Shown here: positions 31,327-39,608 of the stretch, in pieces
Layout: each line of letters opens with the position of its first letter
Numbering within the stretch: position 1 is the stretch's first letter
Source of the DNA: a virus
Strand: one strand, 5' to 3'
DNA: 40,793 bases
IMG/VR virus record: IMGVR_UViG_3300023223_000690
Location: 1 to 40,793 of that record
The notes under the pieces: generated by a model
The model's database searches: none
What the model was told of the DNA's origin: nothing
The model's input: only the letters and a program-made list of their open reading frames with translations
Program-made: the position numbers and the translations under genes

Positions 31327-33257
31327 AATGTCTGTGGCGCGGGTAGGTTTAATTGCTGAAATGGTGCTTGCGAATTTGTTGCTTGTGGTTGTGGAACTGC
31401 TCCTTGTGGCGCAGGAAGTTGTCCATTTGCTCTCGCTTCTCTTTCTTCAACTTCCCTAATTCCTGCTTTCAGTTTCAAGTTTCGGATATGTGCTTGCACA
31501 TGTAATTCTGTTGCTTTCGTCTGATTAGCTTTTTGATGGAATTTCAAATGTGTTCGGTCATCATCATTTAATGTTATTGTTACCGGCTGATTCTTGTTCA
31601 GTCTCACATTTTCCTGTTCGGCAAGTATTTCCTCTCCAGTCTTAGGAAATAGTGCATTCATCTCTTGTTTTCTGATGCCAACGATCCTGGCAATACTTCT
31701 CTGTAAAAACCTTCTATCTACATCCGGATCTTGAGCTATTTGGGCATAAAAACTTTGTCTTGTATTGAGCTCTACTAATCTTTTTGCATCACTGGCAGCC
31801 TTTGATTCAACAATTATATCCGGATCTGTCTTAGAGATAATATCCTTTCTCCTAAACGGCCTGATTTGATTCAATGCCCCGCCTGTAATTCTTACCATTT
31901 TTTTATCAACTCCTTCACTAAAATGTTTTTTATACAGATCGAGCCATTGTCGCCATAATCTTTTTTCACTCCATCCAAAAATCCTTGCTGATAAAGAGAA
32001 TCTAGTATCTATCTTGCCTTGTTGTATAGTTAATTCTGTTGCTGTTCGCTTGCTTCTAGCCTGAATGCCTTGTTGCAATTCCGGAGTTGCCGTCGCAGCT
32101 TGTGCGCCAAATTCCAATTGACCTAAAATATAGTCTACATCTTGCTTGATCTGTTGCTTTGGTACTTCAGCGATTGCGCCTTCGACCGATCCATCAATAG
32201 GTATGAATTTGTTGAATCCTAGCTGCAAATCTCCTTTGTTCTTGATTTTTGATTTATTAAAAAGATACATGGGATATTGAGTCGATTTCATTCCGAACAA
32301 AGCCAGGTTCAAAGAAACCGCTCTTGCACGTTGCTTATCTTCTACTAGATCCGCAACACTCACCCCATCCCAAGTATCTGGCATGGGATAAATAACACGG
32401 TCAATTACCGGCCATTTAGTTTGGTCCTCAAGTACCTGAAATCTAACAGGCTCTTTGTCTAACTGTTGCCTACTGGAAAATGGAATTGTGATAATAGTCT
32501 TTTTCCCTTTCCAATAAGTGAACCATTCCAATAATTCAAAATCTTTATTCTCTCCTTCCAGTTGTCTCATTATCGGATTTACACCCTGCGCCTCTGCTCT
32601 CAGTTTTCTGTTCTCATCGAATTCCGAACGAGAGTCTGATGATTTTAATCCCTCAAAGTTTTTGAATTTCGGATTTTCCTTCATCTCTCTTTTGGTCAAC
32701 CTGATGACTCTGCCAAAAAATCTAGCAGAATTTGTTCTTTTGATGCCTTTTCCGTTTATTGAAACAGCCCTGGGGTCGCGCAAGAAAGTCATCATATCCA
32801 TGCATTCCGGAACAGGGACTTTCTTCTTCTTATTCCATTCCATCATCATACATAGAGCATGTCCATAAAAAGTAGCGCCCCAATCCCAATCATAATCCAA
32901 TTCATCTTTTTTCATCTCTGCATGATCGAATGCGGCCAATGATGTAAGATTATCGGCCATGTCTTCATCTCCTATTTCCCTTGGCAAAAAATCCACTTGC
33001 AATTCATCATTATACAATGATGCAAGTACTGTCTGATGGATCCGGAACAAAAGCGGATCCCCTACTGTTTCGTTATTGCGCCTCTGGTTGTTATATAACT
33101 TGAGTCTTACTATCCACTCATTCCATTTGGGCTTTATAAAATCCTTTGCCAAAGAGAACTCTTCTAATACTTGTTTTGTGACAACGGAAAAATCTTCTTT
33201 TTCCATTTTGTCAGCATCTCTTTTGGCCTGTCCGTTGTCATCGGAATTTAAATGCAT
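31323..33257 (-). CDS. Portal protein
   Basis: The 644-residue protein has the layout of podovirus-type portals: a helical N-terminal stretch (FIKPKWNEWIVRLKLYN), VLASLYNDELQVDFLPRE, DWDWGATFYGHALCMM, the TFLRDPRAVSINGKG region, a long helical stem segment around residues 300-420, and a Gln/Pro-rich C-terminus (QLPAPQGAVPQPQ). Portals form the DNA channel at one capsid vertex. It sits downstream of terL, with a DNA-binding-type gene and the late promoter at 33280-33308 between the two. The start at 33257 lies 23 nt from the -10. Confidence 0.85.
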   Translation of the reverse strand: MHLNSDDNGQAKRDADKMEKEDFSVVTKQVLEEFSLAKDFIKPKWNEWIVRLKLYNNQRRNNETVGDPLLFRIHQTVLASLYNDELQVDFLPREIGDEDMADNLTSLAAFDHAEMKKDELDYDWDWGATFYGHALCMMMEWNKKKKVPVPECMDMMTFLRDPRAVSINGKGIKRTNSARFFGRVIRLTKREMKENPKFKNFEGLKSSDSRSEFDENRKLRAEAQGVNPIMRQLEGENKDFELLEWFTYWKGKKTIITIPFSSRQQLDKEPVRFQVLEDQTKWPVIDRVIYPMPDTWDGVSVADLVEDKQRARAVSLNLALFGMKSTQYPMYLFNKSKIKNKGDLQLGFNKFIPIDGSVEGAIAEVPKQQIKQDVDYILGQLEFGAQAATATPELQQGIQARSKRTATELTIQQGKIDTRFSLSARIFGWSEKRLWRQWLDLYKKHFSEGVDKKMVRITGGALNQIRPFRRKDIISKTDPDIIVESKAASDAKRLVELNTRQSFYAQIAQDPDVDRRFLQRSIARIVGIRKQEMNALFPKTGEEILAEQENVRLNKNQPVTITLNDDDRTHLKFHQKANQTKATELHVQAHIRNLKLKAGIREVEEREARANGQLPAPQGAVPQPQATNSQAPFQQLNLPAPQTL

Positions 33258-33279
33258 AGTTACAGAATTTAGTAGTTCT

Positions 33280-33308
33280 ATAACTATTTTATTTTATGAG
33301 TTTGTCAA
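33280..33308 (-). promoter_or_regulatory. Late promoter P1 before portal (TTGACA type)
   Basis: On the minus strand TTGACA (33303-33308) is followed after 17 bp by AGTTAT (33280-33285). The box matches the one at 14702-14730 at 26 of 29 positions. It begins 4 bp after the stop of the HTH-type gene and fires into the portal-scaffold-capsid genes. The -10 is weak (3 of 6), so a phage factor or a modified host polymerase may be needed. Confidence 0.7.
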
Positions 33309-33312
33309 GAGT

Positions 33313-33588
33313 TTATTTGCGAGGGATTACATCTTTTAAAGATTCATAATTCTTTAAATAACAATAAATCAAAACTTCGCTGACATTTATTTTTTTAGAT
33401 AATTCTTTTACAGAATACATTTGCCCTTTATATTTTGTTTTCAAAATGCCATCATACTTTTTAAATTTTATGGATTTTGCCCATCCATATTTTTTTACTC
33501 TAACGAATAACGCTTGTTTAGTTATACCAAGCTCTTTCGACTTTTTATCAAGAGTGACTGGATAATGTTGATAACTTCTTTTCTTCAT
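33313..33588 (-). CDS. HTH-type DNA-binding protein (91 aa)
   Basis: The start at 33588 avoids overlap with terL; the frame is open to 33618. Two helix-turn-helix-like units are visible: KKSKELGITKQALFVRVKKY (about 15-35), and YSVKELSKKINVSEVLIYCY with a following helix (about 58-83). The pattern resembles NUMOD/MarR-sized DNA-recognition modules. The protein is very basic. It is placed between terL and portal, 4 bp before promoter P1 and behind a perfect hairpin. It may therefore regulate the late promoters or its own leader. It could also be a remnant of a homing-endonuclease module. Confidence 0.55.
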   Translation of the reverse strand: MKKRSYQHYPVTLDKKSKELGITKQALFVRVKKYGWAKSIKFKKYDGILKTKYKGQMYSVKELSKKINVSEVLIYCYLKNYESLKDVIPRK

Positions 33589-33596
33589 AGGGTTTG

Positions 33597-33620
33597 GGGT
33601 GATAGAGTTAAAAATCACCC
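33597..33620. promoter_or_regulatory. Perfect 7-bp inverted repeat at the terL/HTH junction
   Basis: GGGTGAT (33597-33603) is exactly complementary to ATCACCC (33614-33620), with a 10-nt loop. It includes the terL stop codon and ends 8 bp before the HTH gene start. No T-run follows, so termination is unlikely. As DNA it is an operator-like dyad; as RNA it could occlude translation of the HTH gene. Confidence 0.4.
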
Positions 33621-35120
33621 ATAAGGGCTCTTTATCGATTGCATATCCCCCTCATGATAATACGGATCAAAACTCTGGTTTGAGAATCCTTCCAGAGATT
33701 GATCCTGCACATTTTCCACAAAACTTGGATTCATGAACAGGAATCTTCCCAGGTCTTCAATCATATGATCATCTTTGTCAACTGGCTTCTCTTTTGGGTT
33801 TTTGTCTTCGGCTGTTCTTCCTACCCATTCCTGCCAGCGATAATGTTCCATTTCCCATAGATGCCGTGGACATGTGTCGAAAAAATACAGTTCCGGCATC
33901 TTTCGGAATTGCTCTGCCTTTCCATCAGGATCCCGAATGACTTCATAATGCAATGCTTCGGTTATGCTTCTGTTAGCTTGTTCTCTGGCTTTCGTGGCCT
34001 CCTGGTAATGCAATCCATGGCCTGCTAACCGCATAGCAAGAGATGATTCAGTATGTTGATCTTCAATGAATGCGGCCGGGTCAGCAAATCTTCCCTCTAT
34101 CCTGTAGTTGCTAGCTTTTGACTTTATCCTTTCTGCAAGTTCTTTATCTCCACCGGTACATTTCAACCATAATTCATCAATGACAAATTTGGTGCCTTGT
34201 CTATCAACTGCATACCATCCTACTGCATCCGGATTTCGAGGATGCGGATCAAGGAATTCATAAACTGCATATTCCCCATGCGTAGCCTGGAATGGAGAAA
34301 TCACATGTATATTCCGGGAGAATGTCTTAAAAATTATCCCGGTTAAATGTTGGAATTTTCCTTTGATACGGGCCTGTTTATCTTCATCATCATATTGTGA
34401 AACCATGCGCTCAATATCGTCATGCTTGAGAAACCCACGAATCCCATGCTCTATGCAGGCGCTTTCTACATCCGCTTCAAGATATGAACGATATCCTTCT
34501 TCGCGATCAGGATTAGCAATGATTTCATCATACATCCATGCTGATCCCGTAAGCGGGGTTGCTGTGATAAAAGTTAATCCTCCTTTTCTCAGCCTGGAAA
34601 TACATGCTTTATAAATGGATTGTGGAGGAGGTTCATCAAACCAGATGAGTCCGAGAGTCGGTCCTTCAAATTCTTTCGCTGCTTGGTCGTAACTCATGAT
34701 ATCGAATTCCCATCCTGAATCAGTTGTCCAATGGAATTCATAATTTTTTCCACGTTTCTCGCATTTGAAGCCATCATAAGGGAATTGATCTTTCAAGTTT
34801 TCAATAACACTATCCACACCGGTCAATTTCGATGGTTCTGTGCATATCCTGGCTCTCTTTGGATATGGCCATTTTTTCCAGAGTGGATTTTGGAACCACT
34901 GGCTCCCACATGGCCAGAAAAGATGCGCGAACATATTTACGCCAAGGAATGACTTGCCGATGCCATTAGCAGCACTAAAAAGGCTGGTGACATATTTTCC
35001 GGATCCGACGAGATTTATAAATTGCTCTCCTTTTCCGGTTGGTTCATAATACCGATATTTCTCTTGTTTAAGCCGTCTTAGGCGTTCTTCTTTAAGTAAT
35101 CGTAATTCCTGTTCATCCAT
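33615..35120 (-). CDS. terL: Large terminase subunit
   Basis: The start at 35120 (ATGGATGA overlapping the upstream stop by 8 nt) gives 501 residues; the frame is open to 35234. ATPase motifs are SAANGIGKS (49-57, Walker A), GLIWFDEP (157-164, Walker B with Asp162 and Glu163) and TATPL (187-191, coupling motif). The C-terminal RNase-H-like nuclease shows acidic positions in FLDPHPRN and RFADPAAF. The enzyme cuts and pumps DNA into the capsid. It is encoded after the small subunit with one small gene between. Confidence 0.92.
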   Translation of the reverse strand: MDEQELRLLKEERLRRLKQEKYRYYEPTGKGEQFINLVGSGKYVTSLFSAANGIGKSFLGVNMFAHLFWPCGSQWFQNPLWKKWPYPKRARICTEPSKLTGVDSVIENLKDQFPYDGFKCEKRGKNYEFHWTTDSGWEFDIMSYDQAAKEFEGPTLGLIWFDEPPPQSIYKACISRLRKGGLTFITATPLTGSAWMYDEIIANPDREEGYRSYLEADVESACIEHGIRGFLKHDDIERMVSQYDDEDKQARIKGKFQHLTGIIFKTFSRNIHVISPFQATHGEYAVYEFLDPHPRNPDAVGWYAVDRQGTKFVIDELWLKCTGGDKELAERIKSKASNYRIEGRFADPAAFIEDQHTESSLAMRLAGHGLHYQEATKAREQANRSITEALHYEVIRDPDGKAEQFRKMPELYFFDTCPRHLWEMEHYRWQEWVGRTAEDKNPKEKPVDKDDHMIEDLGRFLFMNPSFVENVQDQSLEGFSNQSFDPYYHEGDMQSIKSPYG

Positions 35121-35493
35121 TTTTTGAAGGAAAAATTTCGTTGCAAACTTTGAATGCCATGTCTCTAAATTCTGTGAATGTTTTTGGCATTTCACTAGCA
35201 TAATGCAAATTAAGATTGTACATAAGCTTATCAATTCCTTTTTGGATGGCCTTCTCTATCAATCCTCTCAGAATAGTCTCTGCGGCGACTTCCTCAAATC
35301 CCATACCATGTTCACACATGATCTCTTCTATTTCTTTCAGTGTTTCGCTTAATTTGATTTTCCATGGCTCATTGTAGTAATTTTTCATAAATTCTGCTGT
35401 TTCTTTCCTTTGTTTTTCAGGATCAATGCCGAACTTTTTGTAAAGTTCTGCGATTATTTCTTTCTCTTGCTGCGGTGATATTTGGGTTTTCAT
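35113..35493 (-). CDS. Hypothetical protein between terminase subunits (126 aa)
   Basis: The product is helical and charged (starts MKTQISPQQEKEIIAELYKK), with an EEIMCEHGMGFEEVAAETI segment and no recognised domain. The stop overlaps the terL start by 8 nt, so the two are translationally coupled. A packaging accessory role is possible from position only. Confidence 0.55.
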   Translation of the reverse strand: MKTQISPQQEKEIIAELYKKFGIDPEKQRKETAEFMKNYYNEPWKIKLSETLKEIEEIMCEHGMGFEEVAAETILRGLIEKAIQKGIDKLMYNLNLHYASEMPKTFTEFRDMAFKVCNEIFPSKNG

Positions 35494-35507
35494 GGGAAAA
35501 GATAAAA

Positions 35508-36128
35508 TTATTTCTTAAGTTTATATTGTTCATCTTTGATGGCCTCATCGAGCTCATCATCTTTCAGCTTTTTTAATTCCAATACAATTGTCTGTTTGCC
35601 ATCTTTCCACATGCCGAGATGCTTCCCAATAAGCTCCAGGGTTCCTTTGGCATTCGTGGCATCGACAGGCTTGATATACTGCCCACTCTTTACTTTTTTA
35701 TCAATCATTATCATGGATCTCATGCATGATTCCTTGAGGTCCTGGAGGTCTTTGAGTACATCATCTGATTTCATCTTGAGCCTTCTTTTCCTGGCTTTTA
35801 TCAATTTGTCTACGAAATCCCATACCAGATGGTCATCGCTATCTATTTTCTTCTTCGTAACCCATTTCGGACAAATATGTTTACAATACCATGAAGAGAA
35901 TCCGGCACGTTTGCCGGCGGCATAGGCATTCAAATCGAGCACATATTCACGAGCGAATATTTCCTTTTTATATGTCATAATCTTTCCTTCTGGTCGGCCC
36001 GGTTTTCCGGGGAAACTTTTTATTTTTTGTTCCTTCTCTTTCTTCGCCATTTCTTTTTCATGAGCCTCTCTGCTACGCGCTTCTCTAAGTGCAACCATCA
36101 TTTGCTCTGCAACTTCTTTGTTAGACAT
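35508..36128 (-). CDS. terS: Small terminase subunit
   Basis: The start at 36128 lies 2 nt after the previous stop and gives 206 residues; the frame is open to 36170. A basic N-terminus leads into the TerS signature FAREYVLDLNAYAAGKRAGF, an N-terminal DNA-recognition helix-turn-helix (about 55-85). A helical oligomerisation part follows, then NAKGTLELIGKHLGMW near residue 175, typical of this family. It binds the packaging site and directs TerL. Confidence 0.85.
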   Translation of the reverse strand: MSNKEVAEQMMVALREARSREAHEKEMAKKEKEQKIKSFPGKPGRPEGKIMTYKKEIFAREYVLDLNAYAAGKRAGFSSWYCKHICPKWVTKKKIDSDDHLVWDFVDKLIKARKRRLKMKSDDVLKDLQDLKESCMRSMIMIDKKVKSGQYIKPVDATNAKGTLELIGKHLGMWKDGKQTIVLELKKLKDDELDEAIKDEQYKLKK

Positions 36129-36130
36129 TG

Positions 36131-36406
36131 TTATGGGGAAATATTTTCTTGTAAAATCATCATCGCGCATTCCAATGTTCTCGCTGCTTTCACATAATCA
36201 TCTCTCCTCGTTCCATTCTTAGGCAATCTGGATAATTTTGATAGATACCTCATATCGGGGCAAAATGTTTTTCTGGATGTAATAGAAAGGCTCAAGTCAT
36301 AAATTTTCTTATCTTTTTTCCCTTCAATATACCATTTCCCCATGATCCATTTAGCAATCACAATCATTTCTAACGGATCAGAAAAAAGCATTGTTCTCAT
36401 GGGCAT
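36131..36406 (-). CDS. Small hypothetical protein (91 aa)
   Basis: The product has a mixed hydrophobic start (MLFSDPLEMIVIAKWIMGKW), then a strongly basic middle with KKDKKIYDLSLSI and LSRLPKNGTRRDDYVKAART. No domain is recognised. It ends 2 nt before the terS start and begins 12 nt after the M23 gene stop, so it is part of the same operon. Confidence 0.5.
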   Translation of the reverse strand: MPMRTMLFSDPLEMIVIAKWIMGKWYIEGKKDKKIYDLSLSITSRKTFCPDMRYLSKLSRLPKNGTRRDDYVKAARTLECAMMILQENISP

Positions 36407-36417
36407 TCCAATTAGAT

Positions 36418-37056
36418 TCAGTTATTTCTCAGTGTGTTATTGCATTTATTCAGATATTGTTGTGCTGTGTTTATCGTACCCCATGATCCACCATTATTAT
36501 CTGTATCTTGTTTCAAGATTTCCAGTGCTTTCCACATAGCGGATACAGTGGGTCGTATTGTATCTTTCACGAGAGGATTTTCTGATATGGATCCATTATT
36601 CATCTTTTCGATATATTCCAGAGGATTCTCATATACTTTCTCTACCTGGGCCATGGACATACCTTTGGTGAATTTTGTCCATGTAGTAAGTTTTTCTTTG
36701 ATAACATCGAAATGCAGATGCGGGGTCCAGTCCCCGCCTGTTGCTCCAACAGTGCCGATAGCAAAGTCCGGAGATACTTCCTGGCCTTTTTGCACCAATC
36801 TCTCATGAGCATGTCCGTACCTGGTCCAGTTCTCAAGGTCAGGATGAAACACAACAATCAGATTACCCCAGCCATCCCCTGTATCTTTTGAAAATTCAAC
36901 GATTCCATCTGCCATGGGAAAGAACTTCATTCCGAGGTCGGCATGTGCAGAGCTTCCGGCATTGAGGTCCACTCCGGGATGAATAAATCCATCCTCATTG
37001 ATATCTCCGAAATCATAACCGAGATGATCGTATTGTATCGGGATCTTTAACTTCAT
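36418..37056 (-). CDS. M23-family peptidase, candidate endolysin
   Basis: The start at 37056 gives 212 residues. It has a classical lysostaphin-type active site: HPGVD (His26, Asp30), ADGIVEFS, GWGNLIVVFHP, YGHAH (His82, His84), GTVGATGG and HLHFD (His113, His115). The zinc ligands and catalytic His are intact, unlike the M23-like domain in the 843-aa virion protein. The enzyme cuts peptidoglycan peptide bridges. There is no signal peptide, so a holin would be needed if it is the lysin. The gene is upstream of terS, far from the holin-like genes. Confidence 0.85.
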   Translation of the reverse strand: MKLKIPIQYDHLGYDFGDINEDGFIHPGVDLNAGSSAHADLGMKFFPMADGIVEFSKDTGDGWGNLIVVFHPDLENWTRYGHAHERLVQKGQEVSPDFAIGTVGATGGDWTPHLHFDVIKEKLTTWTKFTKGMSMAQVEKVYENPLEYIEKMNNGSISENPLVKDTIRPTVSAMWKALEILKQDTDNNGGSWGTINTAQQYLNKCNNTLRNN

Positions 37057-37057
37057 A

Positions 37058-37378
37058 TTATTCCAGGTAAAATAATCCTTCCCCGCTTGGAATAAATCCA
37101 AGTATAGCAAGGCAGTCTGTAACATTCAATCTTCTTTTGGCTTTCTTATCCTGATGTTTTAAAATAAATTCGACTTTTTCTGTATAATTTTGTATATCTT
37201 TCGGATGTCCATTTAAAGCCAAATTTTGTGTTATTATCGGTTCCCCTGATTTTGTGAGTATTATTTTGTCATCTTTGTCAAGTTTATTTTTCTCAAGAAG
37301 TCTAGCATAAAGAGTCTTTCCTTTCATGGACTTGTGGATTATAATTATAATCATTATACGCAAGCCTATTAAGAACAT
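37058..37378 (-). CDS. Small hypothetical protein (106 aa)
   Basis: The ATG at 37378 shares one base with the nuclease stop (TGATG); a later ATG at 37327 would give a soluble 89-residue product. The first ~17 residues are hydrophobic (MFLIGLRIMIIIII), which argues somewhat for the later start. The rest is Lys-rich with KTLYARLLEKNKLDKDD and a C-terminal VTDCLAILGFIPSGEG. No family is recognised. Confidence 0.5.
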   Translation of the reverse strand: MFLIGLRIMIIIIIHKSMKGKTLYARLLEKNKLDKDDKIILTKSGEPIITQNLALNGHPKDIQNYTEKVEFILKHQDKKAKRRLNVTDCLAILGFIPSGEGLFYLE

Positions 37379-37752
37379 CAAGAATTATTTCTGATTTGTT
37401 CAAAAAACCATTCTAAATCTTCTACACAATCAGTAACAAAAGCGCATCCATTAGCATCTTCAACCTTTTTAAGAAATGCAAATTGATTGGGGGAAAGTTT
37501 CTTTGCTGGATCTTTTTTTTTACCATAAGCATATTCCGGACGTTTTACTTCAATAGCAAGGAATCGGCCATCTGTTAATTGTCCAATAATATCAGATATA
37601 CCAGGAAATGAGAACCTCACTGGTTGACCTTTTTCATTTATCATTGCTCCTGAATTCATTCGATGCGACCATGCTACTTTAGGATGATATTTCAGGAATT
37701 GGATACATTGTTTAAGTACCTGGGCTTCTGATATTTTTATCTTGGAGCCCAT
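37378..37752 (-). CDS. VRR-NUC nuclease
   Basis: The 124 residues cover a whole VRR-NUC domain of the PD-(D/E)XK superfamily: WSHRMNSGAM, FPGISDIIG with Asp54, LAIEVKRP with Glu68 and Lys70, LSPNQFAFLKKV, and GCAFVTDCVEDLEW. Stand-alone VRR-NUC proteins in phages are structure-specific endonucleases thought to resolve branched DNA before packaging. The start overlaps the stop of a 42-aa gene by one base. Confidence 0.88.
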   Translation of the reverse strand: MGSKIKISEAQVLKQCIQFLKYHPKVAWSHRMNSGAMINEKGQPVRFSFPGISDIIGQLTDGRFLAIEVKRPEYAYGKKKDPAKKLSPNQFAFLKKVEDANGCAFVTDCVEDLEWFFEQIRNNS

Positions 37753-37880
37753 TAATTAAAATATTTAACGATCCCTTGTGACACATGGTCAACCGTTTTT
37801 TTTGAGAGTTTCTTGTCTTCAGTCTGTTTACATTCGTCTGAAGATGTAAACTGTTTTGAGGTTTTGTTACGTTTGTTCAT
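37752..37880 (-). CDS. Tiny basic protein (42 aa)
   Basis: A 42-codon frame starts at 37880 (MNKRNKTSKQFTSSDE) and ends in a stop that overlaps the nuclease start by one base (TAATG). The product is Lys/Thr/Ser-rich and soluble. The tight coupling and the pyrimidine/AT leader support it as a gene; function is unknown. Confidence 0.45.
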   Translation of the reverse strand: MNKRNKTSKQFTSSDECKQTEDKKLSKKTVDHVSQGIVKYFN

Positions 37881-37908
37881 GTTAAAATATAATCATTAGA
37901 GAATTTCT

Positions 37909-38205
37909 CTAGCTTCCAGATGGATTTTTTGATTCTTCAAGGGCTTTTTTGATCGCAGGAACAAGAATTTCACCTGCGACTTTAGCATCTTTCATTGCCA
38001 CATTTATTTCAGCAATAGGAATCTGTGCTTGCTCAAAGAGGTCATTTGGTATGTTGAAATCAACAGCAAAATAAACTGTTGGAAGATATTCAACGGAATA
38101 TCCACTACCACTTTTGATAGGTTCTATTTTTGGGGACACAGAAGCCATCACCCGGGATTTCCCTCGGCTTCCGCGAGCAATACGAAGATAAATACGTGTT
38201 TTCAT
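37909..38205 (-). CDS. Hypothetical protein (98 aa)
   Basis: A basic start (MKTRIYLRIARGSRGKSRV) is followed by beta strands (YSVEYLPTVYFAVDFNI) and a C-terminal helix (DAKVAGEILVPAIKKALEES). No family is recognised. It has the TATATTCTTTAAAC leader and starts the group leading into the VRR-NUC gene. Confidence 0.55.
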   Translation of the reverse strand: MKTRIYLRIARGSRGKSRVMASVSPKIEPIKSGSGYSVEYLPTVYFAVDFNIPNDLFEQAQIPIAEINVAMKDAKVAGEILVPAIKKALEESKNPSGS

Positions 38206-38241
38206 AAGGAAAAAGTTTAAAGAATATAGTTTTTACAAAAG

Positions 38242-38400
38242 TCAAGTTGGAATGATCTTCTTAATATCTCCACAATTACTACAGAAAATTGCATTCTCCG
38301 CTGTTCCTAATGCGTCATAATCTAGGTTTCCTTTTAATGGTGTACTGCATTTTTTACAATGCTTTTGCTGCTTTAGCCGTTGGGGGACTTGGGTGGTCAT
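38242..38400 (-). CDS. Mini zinc-ribbon protein (52 aa)
   Basis: The 52 residues carry CKKC (Cys15, Cys18) and CSNC (Cys40, Cys43), a complete four-Cys zinc ribbon, with a basic N-terminus (MTTQVPQRLKQQKH). Its start shares ATGA with the stop of the preceding gene, which is also a mini zinc-ribbon. Possible roles are DNA or RNA binding or modulating the host polymerase; there is no direct evidence. Confidence 0.55.
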   Translation of the reverse strand: MTTQVPQRLKQQKHCKKCSTPLKGNLDYDALGTAENAIFCSNCGDIKKIIPT

Positions 38401-38564
38401 TCTTCAGGATAAAAAACAATTAAACAATTTCGTTTTCCACAAGCACTACAGTATCCTACCTGTATTCCTCCCGGCTGAATCTTGCGATCATTTAGCTTAG
38501 CATCACAACATTTTGAATTATAAAAGTCTTCCTTCTCCTTGCCGTCAGTTTTAGATAAGGTCAT
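38397..38564 (-). CDS. Mini zinc-ribbon-like protein (55 aa)
   Basis: The 55 residues contain CC (Cys19, Cys20) and CSAC (Cys39, Cys42) plus Cys47, enough for one zinc site. The N-terminus is charged (MTLSKTDGKEKEDFY). The gene starts right after the stop of the 64-aa gene and overlaps the next zinc-ribbon gene by 4 nt. The tandem of two mini zinc-ribbons may come from an old duplication, although sequence similarity is slight. Confidence 0.5.
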   Translation of the reverse strand: MTLSKTDGKEKEDFYNSKCCDAKLNDRKIQPGGIQVGYCSACGKRNCLIVFYPEE

Positions 38565-38759
38565 TTAGTCAAAGTCAGGAACTGAAAAACCATGCTCATA
38601 AGCTTCACCTATTTCTAGGTTTGTTGGAGTATAATAAACAGGATCATCACTAACTTTTTGCCGAGCCTGTTCAGACGAAACAGCTTTCACATCAACAGAA
38701 CCAGATACTACTACCCTATATATCTTCTTCTTGCCGACGGGGACTGTGGGTGGGGGCAT
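38565..38759 (-). CDS. Small hypothetical protein (64 aa)
   Basis: The ATG at 38759 shares one base with the previous stop (TGATG). After a Pro-rich start comes KKIYRVVVSGSVDVKAVSSE with a following helix, which resembles small DpnD/PcfM-like beta-alpha proteins. It is acidic at the C-terminus. Function is unknown. Confidence 0.5.
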   Translation of the reverse strand: MPPPTVPVGKKKIYRVVVSGSVDVKAVSSEQARQKVSDDPVYYTPTNLEIGEAYEHGFSVPDFD

Positions 38760-38971
38760 CAAAATGAATCAGTTCTAATTTTAATTTTCACTATTCTGGT
38801 TTTTATATCATCCGTAACAGCTATCTTAGCAAGAAAGGCCAAGGCTGTTTGTTTCTCAGGAAAGCACATACCATGGATGGCATTAATAGATTCATATTTC
38901 GTGAGAACAACAAAAAGATTTTGTTCTTTTTCTACATCTTCAGCCGGTATTTCGGGGATATCATTTTTCAT
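38759..38971 (-). CDS. Small hypothetical protein (70 aa)
   Basis: The product has an acidic start, then NLFVVLTKYESINAIHGMCF and a helix followed by a strand (RIVKIKIRTDSF). It overlaps the upstream gene by 4 nt (ATGA) and the downstream gene by one base. No family is recognised. Confidence 0.5.
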   Translation of the reverse strand: MKNDIPEIPAEDVEKEQNLFVVLTKYESINAIHGMCFPEKQTALAFLAKIAVTDDIKTRIVKIKIRTDSF

Positions 38972-39240
38972 GGCTTTTTTAATTGAATGATAAATTCAAT
39001 AGTTTCTCCTAGCTCTGGCTTGCGAAATGCCCATGATTCTTTGACTTCGTATATTCTATACTTTTTTTTATGATGAAAATGCGTTCCCCACTTTTTGCAT
39101 TCAGAAGGACATCCAGTTACAGGGTTTAACCTGGTTTTACTCAAATACTTTTCCTTTTCCTCCTGCAATGCTTCAAAGTCTGTGCTTCTCAATTCAATAT
39201 CGCCATTATGAAGTTTTTTGATAGATACTTTCTTAGTCAT
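38968..39240 (-). CDS. Small hypothetical protein (90 aa)
   Basis: The product is basic with a HFHHKKKYRIYEV segment and two nearby cysteines (GCPSECKKWG). The His and Cys residues could bind metal, but the spacing is not that of a known finger. It overlaps both neighbours by ATGA. Function is unknown. Confidence 0.5.
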   Translation of the reverse strand: MTKKVSIKKLHNGDIELRSTDFEALQEEKEKYLSKTRLNPVTGCPSECKKWGTHFHHKKKYRIYEVKESWAFRKPELGETIEFIIQLKKP

Positions 39241-39599
39241 GGAAGATCCGGTAAAAGGAAATACCCATTCCTCCAGTGCAAAGGTCTTATCTCATCAATC
39301 TCGATCACTTTATGCAAATTCTTTGCCTTATCTCCGGATTTATTAATTTTACAAATCACATAGCTATGTTTCTCTTTCCATCTACGGTCTATGAGCATTA
39401 CTTCATCGGGCATTACCAAATGCTCTCTATCTGTTGTTTTATTATAAAAATCAAAATCAATCCATGCGCAGGCCCAATTGTTTTTATCATTAAAATATTC
39501 CTCAGCATTCTTCATGATCCAGTCATGCAATTTCTGAATATATTCCGGCGTACAATCTTTTTCGTTCTTGATTATTTTCATTTTATTGAAGGGATTCAT
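39237..39599 (-). CDS. Hypothetical protein (120 aa)
   Basis: The 120 residues are charged and aromatic, with YIQKLHDWIMKNAEEYFND, MLIDRRWKEKHSYVICKIN and an IRPLHWRNGYFLLPD ending. No family is recognised. The gene starts after a 31-nt gap that holds part of the TGTAAAG repeat array and overlaps the next gene by 4 nt. Confidence 0.5.
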   Translation of the reverse strand: MNPFNKMKIIKNEKDCTPEYIQKLHDWIMKNAEEYFNDKNNWACAWIDFDFYNKTTDREHLVMPDEVMLIDRRWKEKHSYVICKINKSGDKAKNLHKVIEIDEIRPLHWRNGYFLLPDLP

Positions 39600-39608
39600 T
39601 TAAACCTG

